The translations under genes and the position numbers were made by a program. The notes beneath the pieces are model-generated. The model did not search any database and had not been told where the DNA came from. It saw only the letters and a list, made by a program, of their open reading frames with translations. Source: Photobacterium profundum SS9 (GTDB lineage Bacteria; Pseudomonadota; Gammaproteobacteria; Enterobacterales; Vibrionaceae). Taken from it: DNA of 64,000 nucleotides. This document shows, piece after piece, positions 44,507 through 53,560 of the stretch. The stretch lies in assembly GCF_000196255.1 (NCBI RefSeq), contig NC_006371.1, positions 1,561,902 through 1,625,901 on the forward strand, given 5' to 3'. Each line of letters starts with the position of its first letter. The stretch's first letter is position 1.

Positions 44507-44612
44507 GGTATCTACACAAAATGGTTGCGAATTAACCAATCGGCCAAGAGAAGGGAACTGATCTAAGGATCAACGATCAAGAGAGTTAACTTTCATTTCA
44601 TTAGTATTGACG

Positions 44613-45030
44613 ATGACTCTTTTTGAACAACATCAATTACCCTGTATCCTTGAATCAAGATTATCTAAGCGTTATCAGACCCTTATAATGGAACACATGA
44701 CAGTTAATTCTAGCAATGCACCAGGTGTAAAATCTCTTCGCCACCACACACAATCATGGGCATCGACACAAGCAACATGGCGTTTTTATCATAATGAGGA
44801 TGTGACTTTTCCTATGCTAAGTGGCCCGATGCTGGGTCTTGCTCGTTCTGGTGTGAAAGAAAGTCAAAGTCGATATGTATTAATGGCTCATGATTGGTGC
44901 CATATCAATTTCGCTAAACATCATAGTAAGTTAGATAAAACTAAGATGTCACACGCTCTCGATGTTGGCTACGAACTGCAAGCGTCTTTATTGGTAGACG
45001 CAAATACTGGCGCACCCATTGCTCCAGCAG
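44613..45030 (+). pseudogene. IS4-family transposase, N-terminal part
   Basis: TLFEQHQLPCILESRLSKRY, SLRHHTQSWASTQATWRFYH, LMAHDWCHINF (first catalytic D), DANTGAPIAPAG, then interrupted by IS66. Tn5/IS50-like group. Confidence 0.85.
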
Positions 45031-46795
45031 GTAACTTCTCAATAAGCCGAGGCAGGGTGGGCTTTCTGGAGCACCAGAGAGCCTAAAGATGGGATTACAT
45101 TACTTTGAGAAATTCGGTCGTTGAGATATTTCCAGAAGGAAACCCCTAATTTTCGGCACGTTTTTTTCAGGCTGGAAAAGGTATCTCGGCATTGTCGGCC
45201 AAGATCACTACGAGTACCTCCACTGACTTTGCGCCGCTTGACCTGCTCCCTTAGATCATTTTCGCTTCCATTTGTATGGATTGGAATTTCTGGTCGTTCC
45301 AATACCAGCAATAAGCTTGATTTTAATTTGTTTAACCGCTTTAGTTGCTGATTAAGGAGCTCATAGCGGGTTTTCTGAGTAAATAGCCGATCGAACTCCT
45401 TCGACAGAGCTGATTTCTTCGTGTCGCAAGGCTGTTTTTTGTATTCTTTCAGCTCCTTGTAGAACGACCAAATCTCATCACGTACTTGTGCGATGTCTTC
45501 TTGATGTCCCTCATTCAACGGAATAAGCTTGTGGACCAACCGCTCCGCATGTACCCAGCACAAACCATGTTGTAGAACCTTAAACTGTCCAGCACCATCA
45601 CTGATCACAGCGAGTTTACCCAAAGCTTCATTCTCTGACGCGCAACCCAATAAGGCACCTTCAGTCGCTATTTGAATATGCCTTTTTACGACAATACCCA
45701 GCTGAACTAGATGAGCAGACCATTCCTCCTCACATCCAAAGTTGGTCACTGGTGTGTTTGCTAACAATGCTAACTGGGGAGCAGGGAGTTTATTTGTCGC
45801 CATATAGTTTAGTGCGCAGGTGTTCACCTGATAACCCTTGTTTCCAGCCCGAAGGAGTGACAGGAAGTTGATCCGATTTTTTCGGTCTGAACTTTGAAAC
45901 CAAGCAAACCACTCATTGCCTATGTGGGTGACAAAACCGTTCTTGCCCTGATGCCTAGCTCCGGTGTCATCTGTTGTGATATAGCCAGTGCTTTGCAGGC
46001 CTGCAGCCAGAAGTTCGGCTTTTTCTTCATGCAAATCATCATGATTTTCGGTCAATAAGCGATTTAATTGGCCACTGGAAATATCGATACCCCATTCTCT
46101 AAGTTGTTCCAACAACAGAGGCTGAGTGACCTGACATTGATGATACTGATAGAGGATGTAGCTTCTTAGTCGAGTGCCAAAGTGTTGGCCTGCTAGTCCA
46201 TTAGGCAAGGTAGCGGTAACCGTCGAACCATCAGGTAATAGATAGCAAGCTAAGCGATAACGTACATTGCACGACTGTATCTCTAGCTCTTGGACGACAA
46301 AATCTCGGTAGCCCTTGAATCGTGCCCCGATAGGTAAAGGTTGTTCTGGCTGGACAATGTTATCCTGATGAATGGTCAGCGTTTGATTTTTGCTACGCTT
46401 GGTAGAGCCGGACCGTTTGTTATCAGTCGAGCCTTGGTCTGACTTTTCATCGGTATTTGTGTCGAGTTTACTCGGCTTGAACTTGGGCCGTTTTTTCTGC
46501 CCTTTTAGTACGTTGATCTCGTCTTTAAGGAGGGTGATTTCTTCTTGTTGGCGCTCAACCGTATCGGAAAGCTGCTCAATGATCCCAATTAAGCCTTTTA
46601 CCAAAGGGGTTTGCTCTGACTCTGGAATGTCTGGGAGATTAATTTTCATTGAGACAAAAGGCTCTACGTGGTTAGAGGCTACTATTTTGAAGGTTTGAAA
46701 GGATCAATCAAGCCGATCTTAGAGATCCTAACATTAATTTTAAAAACACTATCAGGATCACTCTTCGCTTATGCCCCGACTTATTGAGAAGTTAC
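45031..46795 (-). mobile_element. IS66-type element, single transposase (1765 bp)
   Basis: Inverted ends GTAACTTCTCAATAAG, then YCGRGGCA; flanked by an 8-bp duplication TCCAGCAG (45023-45030 and 46796-46803), the size expected for IS66. Contains only the TnpC-like gene, no TnpA/TnpB. Confidence 0.9.
45039..46649 (-). CDS. IS66-family transposase (TnpC-like)
   Basis: 536 residues. N-terminal coiled coil (IEQLSDTVERQQEEITLLKD EIN), then QLNRLLTENHD, YITTDDTGARHQGKNGFVTH (first D), LAVISDGAGQFKVLQHGLCW VHAER (second D) and the end HTNGSENDLREQVKRRKVSG (E). Intact. Confidence 0.9.
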   Translation of the reverse strand: MKINLPDIPESEQTPLVKGLIGIIEQLSDTVERQQEEITLLKDEINVLKGQKKRPKFKPSKLDTNTDEKSDQGSTDNKRSGSTKRSKNQTLTIHQDNIVQPEQPLPIGARFKGYRDFVVQELEIQSCNVRYRLACYLLPDGSTVTATLPNGLAGQHFGTRLRSYILYQYHQCQVTQPLLLEQLREWGIDISSGQLNRLLTENHDDLHEEKAELLAAGLQSTGYITTDDTGARHQGKNGFVTHIGNEWFAWFQSSDRKNRINFLSLLRAGNKGYQVNTCALNYMATNKLPAPQLALLANTPVTNFGCEEEWSAHLVQLGIVVKRHIQIATEGALLGCASENEALGKLAVISDGAGQFKVLQHGLCWVHAERLVHKLIPLNEGHQEDIAQVRDEIWSFYKELKEYKKQPCDTKKSALSKEFDRLFTQKTRYELLNQQLKRLNKLKSSLLLVLERPEIPIHTNGSENDLREQVKRRKVSGGTRSDLGRQCRDTFSSLKKTCRKLGVSFWKYLNDRISQSNVIPSLGSLVLQKAHPASAY

Positions 46796-46803
46796 TCCAG
46801 CAG

Positions 46804-46877
46804 GTCTTAACTTACTGACAAGCAACGGTATTTATCAATGCCGAAGCCAAGAGTTACAACCCAAGCAAAGTCACCTA
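46804..46877 (+). pseudogene. IS4-family transposase, middle fragment
   Basis: After IS66 the frame continues LNLLTSNGIYQCRSQELQPK QSHL up to the TA where IS630 copy 2 is inserted. Confidence 0.8.
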
Positions 46878-47984
46878 TACCCGTGATCATTGAAAATGCT
46901 TGAATTTTTGGGGCAAAGGATCATGATAGCCCGATGATAAAGATCACTCTCACCGAAAAAGAAAAGAGCAGCTTAGAATCACGGCATAAAAAGTGCCGTG
47001 ACAAGCGGGAGTGTGATCGTATCAAAGCCGTTTTACTATGTGACGAGGGCTGGTCATCGGCAATGATTGCTCAAGCATTGCGTAAGCATGAAGCAACGAT
47101 GGTTCGCCAACTTAATGACTTCATCCAAAAGGAAAAACTAGCTCCTGAAAGCGGTGGCTCTGATGGATACTTAAATGCAGACGAAACACAGCAATTGACC
47201 CAGCATCTCTGTGATGTGACTTATCTGCATACCCACCAAATAACGGCTTACATTAAAGAGACCTTCTCAGTTGAATACAGTATCTCTGGCTTAAACAAGT
47301 GGTTACACCAGCATGGCTTTAGTTATAAAAAACCTAAAGGTGTCCCTCATAAATTTGATGCCGGAAAACAGGCTGAGTTCATCGAGGATTATGAGGAGCT
47401 CAAAGCATCACTAAATGACGATGAACCCCTGTTATTCATGGATGCAGTACATCCAACGCAAGCTACCAAGATAACGGCTGGGTGGATCAAAAAAGGCGTT
47501 GATAAGCCCATCGAAACAACGGGAAGCCGTACGCGACTGAATATAGTCGGTGCTATCCGCTTAGGGCACTTATCGGAAGCCATTGTCGACAAGTATAAGA
47601 CAGTAAATGGTGAGTCGATTATTGCTTTTTTGAATCGAACGCGGGATTTCTATCGTGCAAGCGGTACTATTCATCTAGTGCTTGATGGAGCTGGTTACCA
47701 TCGTTCGTTTCAGGTTGTTGAAGAAGCGAAAAAACTCAACATCGAATTGCACTATCTTCCTCCTTACAGTCCAAATCTTAACCCGATAGAGCGTCTCTGG
47801 AAGGTGATGAATAAGCATGCTCGAAATAGCCGATATTTTGCGACAGCAAAAGAATTTCGGGAGCGAATAGACCGATTTTTCACAGACACGCTCCCAGAAA
47901 TTGCTGACTCGTTAAGCAGTACGATCAATGACAACTTTCAAAAGTTGGAATCAGCGAAATCCGCATTTTGAAGTAGAGTGGGTA
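46878..47984 (+). mobile_element. IS630-family element, copy 2 (1107 bp)
   Basis: Same ends and length as the element at 5412, flanked by TA at 46876-46877 and 47985-47986. Inserted in the IS4-type transposase gene. Confidence 0.92.
46934..47971 (+). CDS. IS630-family transposase (copy 2)
   Basis: 345 residues, same as the protein at 5468 except M for I in ATMVRQ. DDE core LLFMDAVHP, HLVLDGAGYH, PNLNPIERLW. Intact. Confidence 0.95.
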   Translation: MIKITLTEKEKSSLESRHKKCRDKRECDRIKAVLLCDEGWSSAMIAQALRKHEATMVRQLNDFIQKEKLAPESGGSDGYLNADETQQLTQHLCDVTYLHTHQITAYIKETFSVEYSISGLNKWLHQHGFSYKKPKGVPHKFDAGKQAEFIEDYEELKASLNDDEPLLFMDAVHPTQATKITAGWIKKGVDKPIETTGSRTRLNIVGAIRLGHLSEAIVDKYKTVNGESIIAFLNRTRDFYRASGTIHLVLDGAGYHRSFQVVEEAKKLNIELHYLPPYSPNLNPIERLWKVMNKHARNSRYFATAKEFRERIDRFFTDTLPEIADSLSSTINDNFQKLESAKSAF

Positions 47985-48775
47985 TAGATTCACTCTTTGA
48001 CAGCATTCATTGGCAAGAACAATTACATTTAGACAAGCCCCTGGTGCATGTTGTTGATAGAGAAGCAGATTCAGCGAAAGACTTAAGACGTTTAGGCTCA
48101 GTTCACTGGCTAACTCGAACTAAAAAAGGCTCAACGTTCCGTCACGAAGGTCAGTTTAAAACGGCTGAAATCATCAGTCGAACAATCTCCCCAGACTTGA
48201 AAGGTGTTATTTCTCTTCGAGGTAAAGAGGGCTATTTGTTTGTTGGTGAAACGACTGTTGAGTTACACCGGAAATCAGAAAAGCTCGCGTCAGCGGCGCC
48301 CACCTGTCGCTTTGTTATGAGCCTGGTCACGGATGATGAAGGTAAAGAGCTAGCAAGATGGTATCTGCTGTCTAACGTGTTGGATGTTGATGCAACAGAG
48401 ATTGCAACGTGGTATTGCCATCGCTGGAATATTGAATCTTGGTTTAAGTTATTGAAGTCAGATGGTCATCAGTTAGAAAAATGGCAGCAAACTACTGCGG
48501 AGTCAATATTAAAGCGTCTGATCACAGCCAGTGTTGCAACGACGTTGATATTTAAGCTTTATTCGGACAGCTCGGATGAAGCTAATGAATTTAAAGGTTT
48601 TTTGGTTAAGCTGAGTGGTCGTTTAACTAAGCGAACAAAGCCTGTCACTCAGCCATCACTGCTTGCGGGACTATGGGTTTTCCTACAAATGTGTGAAGTA
48701 CTAGATACCTACACCATGGATGAGATAAACGCGATGAGGCAAATAGCCAGTTCGTTTTTTGCTCAATCTGTGTAG
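47985..48775 (+). pseudogene. IS4-family transposase, C-terminal part
   Basis: Resumes DSLFDSIHWQEQLHLDKPLV, HVVDREADSAKDLRRL (second D), RWYLLSNVLD, WYCHRWNIESWFKLLKSDGH (Y-(2)-R-(3)-E-(6)-K signature of IS4) to FFAQSV. Restoring both IS excisions gives one continuous frame. Confidence 0.88.
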
Positions 48776-48780
48776 ATACC

Positions 48781-48920
48781 CATGCTTATAAGTGTAGTCA
48801 ACATTTTGATGGAACAGAGCCTCATATATATAGATGACATATTCTGGAATGGGTCTGTTATTAGCATATTACTAGCGTCAGTCTCACGAGACCTATCATC
48901 AATCGAGACACTCTCTTTAA
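48781..48920 (-). pseudogene. Secreted-protein gene, distal fragment
   Basis: Minus-strand continuation of the gene starting at 50740: after removal of IS3 copy 2 and one TTAA it reads FFKESVSIDDRSRETDASNM then LITDPFQNMSSIYMRLCSIK MLTTLISM before running into the IS4-type end at 48780. No family recognised. Confidence 0.6.
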
Positions 48921-48972
48921 CCCCCTGTGTCAGACTACTTGTCGCTTCTAATTTTCATTAGAGGTATTAAAA

Positions 48973-49494
48973 ATGAGTGTAAAATTCACCGAAGCATTTA
49001 AGATACAAGCTGTTCAAAAAGCACTTAACCGATCTGCTGACAGTAACATTAAAGACGTTGCTGACTCATTAGGTGTTGGCTTTTCAACCTTAACCAAATG
49101 GATCCGACAAGCCAAAAATCATGAATTTGAAATGGCTTCAGAAGCTGAGTTAAAAATGATGTCTAATGAGAAACGTCCACAAGATTGGACTCTAGAAGAA
49201 CGACTTGAAATTATCATCCAGTGTGCTGCCTTGGATGAGAAAGCTATCAATGAATTGTGTCGTGAAAGCGGCATTTATCCTCATCATATTCAGCAATGGA
49301 AGACGGATTTTGTTAATGGCAAAAAATCATCTTCAGTAACACCAAGATCGGGTGAAGTGAAAGAGCTGAAAATAGAGAATAAAGCACTTAAAAAAGAGTT
49401 AAACCGCAAGGATAAAGCGCTGGCTGAAACGGCCGCATTGTTAGTTCTCCAAAAAAAAGTAAACGCCATCTGGGGAGCCGACGAGGACAGCTAA
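48973..49494 (+). CDS. IS3 OrfA (copy 2)
   Basis: 173 residues, identical to copy 1 OrfA. The run of eight A then G near 49452-49460 is a slippery site; a -1 shift there leads into the OrfB frame, which is open from that point. Confidence 0.9.
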   Translation: MSVKFTEAFKIQAVQKALNRSADSNIKDVADSLGVGFSTLTKWIRQAKNHEFEMASEAELKMMSNEKRPQDWTLEERLEIIIQCAALDEKAINELCRESGIYPHHIQQWKTDFVNGKKSSSVTPRSGEVKELKIENKALKKELNRKDKALAETAALLVLQKKVNAIWGADEDS

Positions 49495-49526
49495 TAACAA
49501 ACAGCGAACGTGAAGAAATCCTTAGC

Positions 49527-50546
49527 TTGATCAACGAGGCTCAGGCAACAGGAGCTCGGCAGTCTCAAGCCTGTAAAATTATTGGCCTGAATTCAAAAAC
49601 CATACAGCGCTGGAAATATAACGATAATACTCATGACAAACGGCTAAATGCTCAAAGGGCACCCAAAAACAAGCTAACAGACTTGGAGAGGCAACGTATT
49701 ATTAATGTTGCCAATGAAGCTACATATGCAAATTTACCACCGAATCAGATAGTGCCGATACTGGCAGATAAAGGGATTTATCTGGGTTCTGAGTCAACAT
49801 TTTATCGGATTTTAAAAGCACATAAGCTACTAAATCATAGACAACGGAGCAAACCGTGCCAGAAAGTAAAAAAACCAAAAGCATTGGTTGCAACGGGCCC
49901 AAACCAAGTCTACACATGGGATATTACCTATTTGCCGACAACAGTGAAGGGATTATTTTTCTACCTTTATATGGTTATGGACGTTTTCAGTAGAAAAGTT
50001 GTTGGCTGGCAGGTACATGATAATGAGTCGAGTGCCTTAGCAGCAGATTTGATGACTGACATTTGTAAACGTGAGGACATTAAACGAGGCCAGGTGGTAC
50101 TACATTCGGATAACGGTAGTCCGATGAAGGGAGCGACAATGTTAGCCACACTGCAAGAGTTAGGTGTTATGCCATCGCTGAGCAGGCCGTCTGTAAGTAA
50201 TGATAATCCGTATTCAGAGTCACTGTTTAGAACGTTAAAATACCGTCCTGAGTACCCTGAAAAAGCCTTTGAGAATATAGCCTCATCACGTCGTTGGGTA
50301 AGTGATTTTGTTTGTTGGTATAACAATGAACACCGACATAGCGGGATTAAGTTTGTTACGCCAGCACAACGTCATACAGGGAGAGATATCGAAATTTTAG
50401 CGCAACGAACTCGGTTATATCATGCTGCGAAAGCACGACATCCAGAGCGATGGCGTGGCAATATTAAAAATTTAGAACCAGTAGGCTCTGTATACCTGAA
50501 TCCTGAAAAAGGGAAAGCTAATAGCAAAGAGGTCGAGGCGGCATAA
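49527..50546 (+). CDS. IS3 OrfB integrase (copy 2)
   Basis: 339 residues with rve-type DDE core: TWDITYLPTTVKG (D), VLHSDNGSPMKGATM (D), PSVSNDNPYSESLFRTLKYR (E). Intact, unlike copy 1. Probably made as OrfAB fusion by frameshifting. Confidence 0.93.
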   Translation: MINEAQATGARQSQACKIIGLNSKTIQRWKYNDNTHDKRLNAQRAPKNKLTDLERQRIINVANEATYANLPPNQIVPILADKGIYLGSESTFYRILKAHKLLNHRQRSKPCQKVKKPKALVATGPNQVYTWDITYLPTTVKGLFFYLYMVMDVFSRKVVGWQVHDNESSALAADLMTDICKREDIKRGQVVLHSDNGSPMKGATMLATLQELGVMPSLSRPSVSNDNPYSESLFRTLKYRPEYPEKAFENIASSRRWVSDFVCWYNNEHRHSGIKFVTPAQRHTGRDIEILAQRTRLYHAAKARHPERWRGNIKNLEPVGSVYLNPEKGKANSKEVEAA

Positions 50547-50585
50547 TATTTAACTAACAGGCGACAAGTAGCTTGAAAATCGCCG

Positions 50586-50740
50586 TTAAAGAACACCGTC
50601 GATTCAGGTAGTAACAATACTGGTTCATTCAAAGCATTCAGAAACAGATCACTTATCGGCATTTCTGCTGCTACGACGCTGCTTGTCAGTGAACTGAACA
50701 ATATCATCGAAATAAGGATTGTTATCTTTCTTCTCAACAT
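50586..50740 (-). pseudogene. Secreted-protein gene, signal-peptide end
   Basis: MLRRKITILISMILFSSLTS SVVAAE is a clear Sec signal peptide, followed by MPISDLFLNALNEPVLLLPE STVFF, then IS3 copy 2. Its continuation is at 48781-48920. Interrupted twice (IS3 and IS4), so dead. Confidence 0.65.
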
Positions 50741-50783
50741 ACGATCTCAACAGAAATTTAAAACAACGTTCAATTTTTATCAT

Positions 50784-50820
50784 AAAAAAAGCCACACCAA
50801 AAGTACTGTGTGGCATTTTT
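50784..50820. terminator. Bidirectional terminator, nupC side
   Basis: AAAAAAAGCCACAC-loop-GTGTGGCATTTTT: strong stem with A-run and T-run. Confidence 0.8.
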
Positions 50821-50857
50821 ATGCTTCTATCGCTTATCGCGAATCAAGCCGTCTTTA

Positions 50858-52066
50858 TTATAACGAGATGAAGATACCCGCTAAGGCCGCACTCATTAAG
50901 TTAGCAAGTGTTGCCGCAAGTACCGCTTTAAAGCCTAACTTAGCCACATCACCACGACGCTCTGGCGCCATGATACCGATTGAACCGATCTGAATTGCAA
51001 TTGAACCAATATTTGCAAAACCACACAGTGCAAAAGTAATGATAATCTGGCTCTGAGATGACAGGGTTTCTTTAATGCTGACGAAATCAAGGAAAGCCAC
51101 AAACTCATTTAGAATCATCTTCTGACCGATAAATGAACCCGCTTGCAGCATCTCATTTGCCGGTACACCAATGATGAATGCTAATGGTGAGAAAATGTAG
51201 CCCAAAATACCTTGCATTGTTAAGCCAACAAAGCCGAACCACTCACCTACCATGCCCAGTCCTGCGTTTGCCATTGCAATAACACTGACAAAAGCAATAA
51301 GCATAGTACCGATAGCAACAGCCACTTTCATACCGTTCATCGCACCAGCTGCTAATGCATCAATCGCATTGCTGTGTTCACTGGTCGCCATTTCGATATC
51401 TGTTTGCTCTACAGGCGTGCTTTGTTCTGGTACTAAAATTTTAGCCATTAACAAACTACCAGGAGCTGCCATGAAACTTGCAGCAATTAGGTACTTTAAT
51501 TCAACACCTAAACCCGCATAGCCACCTAATACACTACCCGCAACTGATGCCATACCACCTGTCATTACGGCAAATAGTTCAGAGCGCGTCATCTTAGGAA
51601 GGAAAGGTCTAACAAGAAGTGGGGATTCACCTTGAGAAAGAAAAATATTACCTGTCGCCACTAATGATTCAGCACGACTTGTACCTAGGAATTTCTGGAT
51701 GCCACCACCGATCACTTTAATGACCCACTGCATCACACCAAGATAATAAAGAAGAGAAATAAGAGAACTAATGAAGATAACGAGAGGAAGAACACGAACT
51801 GCGAAGATAAAACCTGTTGTTGCTAAATCACCAAATAAAAACTTTATCCCTTCATCAGCAAAACCCAATATACTCGCAACGCCGCTACTCATTGCCCCCA
51901 ACATCATCTGCCCCACGGGTATATACAATACCAATGCGGCAAAACTTGCTTGTAAAAACAATGCCCCACCGACTGTACGCCAATTGATTGCTTTACGGTT
52001 TTCAGAAATTGCGCATGCGCACAAAACCAGTACCAAAATACCGGCTAAACTAATTAACAACTGCAT
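50858..52066 (-). CDS. nupC: NupC-family concentrative nucleoside transporter
   Basis: 402 residues, the usual CNT length. QLLISLAGILVLVLCACAIS, GALFLQASFAALVLYIPVGQ, FIFAVRVLPLVIFISSLISL, FLSQGESPLLVRPFLPKMTR (substrate and sodium/proton site GQ-E-(S/A)-P), GGMASVAGSVLGGYAGLGV, LCGFANIGSIAIQIGSIGIM. Brings nucleosides in with a cation. With the nucleoside hydrolase at 13.6 kb it suggests nucleoside use. Confidence 0.9.
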   Translation of the reverse strand: MQLLISLAGILVLVLCACAISENRKAINWRTVGGALFLQASFAALVLYIPVGQMMLGAMSSGVASILGFADEGIKFLFGDLATTGFIFAVRVLPLVIFISSLISLLYYLGVMQWVIKVIGGGIQKFLGTSRAESLVATGNIFLSQGESPLLVRPFLPKMTRSELFAVMTGGMASVAGSVLGGYAGLGVELKYLIAASFMAAPGSLLMAKILVPEQSTPVEQTDIEMATSEHSNAIDALAAGAMNGMKVAVAIGTMLIAFVSVIAMANAGLGMVGEWFGFVGLTMQGILGYIFSPLAFIIGVPANEMLQAGSFIGQKMILNEFVAFLDFVSIKETLSSQSQIIITFALCGFANIGSIAIQIGSIGIMAPERRGDVAKLGFKAVLAATLANLMSAALAGIFISL

Positions 52067-52601
52067 TATTTCGTCCTGCTGCTTTTTTTAAAATAGATGT
52101 CGAAAAATGAAGGTGTTACTGAATGTTGCCATTGGGGATCATTAGCCTTCAGGAAGAAAGCAAAATAGGTAGGAACTAAGCTAAAGAGCTTAGAAAATAA
52201 AAGATTATCCGTCAATAAAAACAACATACAAGTCACCTTGATAACAAGCTAAAATCATGCTGGTCCAACTCCGTGGGTCGTTCACATTTCCGTGGTGACA
52301 GCTTGTAACTAAGGTGGCTGGAACTCAATGGTTCTGACCGGATGCGGAGTATATAGAGATATAGATCACATTAACAACCCAATTAGCGTTTTTTTTTGTG
52401 AGCTTGGTTTGTTTGGGTGAAATATAGACAGATATGATGAAAAATGGTGCTTTTTCTATAGGAGGGAAGTATTGGCAAGGCTGTAGAAAGCAATGTAAAC
52501 GAAAGATTATTGCTCGAAGAAAAAAGTAAGAAGGGAAAAGCCCATTTTCCCTTCTTAACAACGTCAACGTTTTAGTCAATCAGACACAATTAATCGTTGG
52601 T
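52067..52601. other. Intergenic, 535 bp
   Basis: Contains the nupC upstream region with a partial CRP-like half-site (GATCACATT near 52364), a terminator GGGAAAA/TTTTCCC at about 52533-52557 behind the beta-barrel gene, and no gene I can support. Confidence 0.45.
52533..52557. terminator. Terminator of the beta-barrel gene
   Basis: AAGGGAAAA-GCCCA-TTTTCCCTT stem between stop 52602 and the nupC upstream region. Confidence 0.6.
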
Positions 52602-53111
52602 TTAGAATTTGTAGTCAACAGACCATACAACCTGCTGAGAGTAATCAAGCTTTGTTGCTTGTTCGCTGTAGTCTTGATCAAGGTAGCGGTAAGTCAAATC
52701 AGTAGACCAGCTATCATTAATTTCGTACATCGCGCCTACTTGGCCACCCCATACAAAATCGGTAGAACTTTCATTACTGATCTTGTTATCAGCTAAACCA
52801 GCAGATACACCTGCAAATAAATTCACTTTCTGAGCGACAGGAATCAGGTAATCATAAGAAGCGAGAAACAGATTTTGAGATGATTTATCCATGTAGCTGT
52901 AAGTACCCATTACACGGTGATGATCATTAATGATTGCACCGCCACGTAACTGGTAAGTGGCGTCTTCACCATTTTGTTCATTGGCACCTTTAATAGTGTC
53001 TTGCTGGTAACCAACACCGCCACCAACAAACCAATCAGTATCAGCAGCGAACGCTGGAAGAGCCACTGAAGAAGCCAAAATCAGAGTTGAGATTACTGTA
53101 AATTTATTCAT
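52602..53111 (-). CDS. Small outer-membrane beta-barrel protein
   Basis: 169 residues: signal peptide NKFTVISTLILASSVALPAFA, then alternating beta strands (DWFVGGGVGYQQDT, NLFAGVSAGLADN, VWGGQVGAMYEIN, STDLTYRYLDQDY) and a terminal strand VVWSVDYKF with C-terminal Phe, the BamA recognition mark. About eight strands, OmpA/OmpW-like size. Own promoter; function (porin, adhesin) unknown. Confidence 0.82.
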   Translation of the reverse strand: MNKFTVISTLILASSVALPAFAADTDWFVGGGVGYQQDTIKGANEQNGEDATYQLRGGAIINDHHRVMGTYSYMDKSSQNLFLASYDYLIPVAQKVNLFAGVSAGLADNKISNESSTDFVWGGQVGAMYEINDSWSTDLTYRYLDQDYSEQATKLDYSQQVVWSVDYKF

Positions 53112-53560
53112 GGGAAACTCCTAAGTATTATTATTGTAAGTTAAAGCAATATGTAAATTGCTGTGCTCCGTTTCAATAACAACTACTTTACACCTTAAAA
53201 CTGAACCAAACCTTAACATAAAAAACAATGTTTTATAACTGAATTAACGCTGAATACAATGTCGAAACTTGAAGAATAACGAACAAATTAATTAATCACT
53301 CTCCACCGAAATGATTAAAAAACACTATTTCTTTAATTGCAAAGTAATAATCAACTCGTATTTTTACTTATGCCAAACCCATTAATTATCTGCTTAGTTC
53401 AGCAAGAGTTAAAACACAACTAAAAATGACAAAAAAAAAGAAGAGCCTTTGTATCGACAAAAGGCTCTTCTTTCTCATACTACTTTCTAAAATAATGTAC
53501 TGTTACGGGCTTTTCCATCTAGCCGTGCTAATCAGGTAGTTAACTAAAAACAGATCTTAG
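53112..53560. other. Intergenic, 449 bp
   Basis: AT-rich promoter region of the beta-barrel gene and the terminator of the NADAR-RibA gene (53440-53472). No gene seen. Confidence 0.4.
53440..53472 (-). terminator. Terminator of NADAR-RibA gene
   Basis: AAGAAGAGCCTTT and AAAGGCTCTTCTT form a 13-bp stem with an A-run on the left, i.e. a T-run on the minus strand. Confidence 0.75.

Larger units (their letters stand above)
44507..48780 (+). mobile_element. IS4-family element carrying two nested ISs
   Basis: Terminal inverted repeat GGTATCTACACA at both ends. Without the IS66 and IS630 inserts and their duplications it is 1392 bp. Flanks (AAAACCATA left, CATGCTTAT right) do not match, so no target duplication survives and the flanking DNA has been rearranged. 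Confidence 0.85.
48921..50585 (+). mobile_element. IS3-family element, copy 2 (1665 bp, intact)
   Basis: Flanked by TTAA (48917-48920 and 50586-50589). Terminal 25-bp inverted repeats begin with C and share CTACTTGTCGC at their inner side; both copies have identical ends, which fixes the borders. Confidence 0.9.

Noticed and set aside
51252..52091. Plus-strand ORFs over nupC
   Set aside because: Antisense shadows of the transporter gene, no ribosome sites.
52325..52579. 84-codon minus-strand ORF downstream of the beta-barrel gene
   Set aside because: No start signal, contains the barrel gene's terminator, composition not protein-like.
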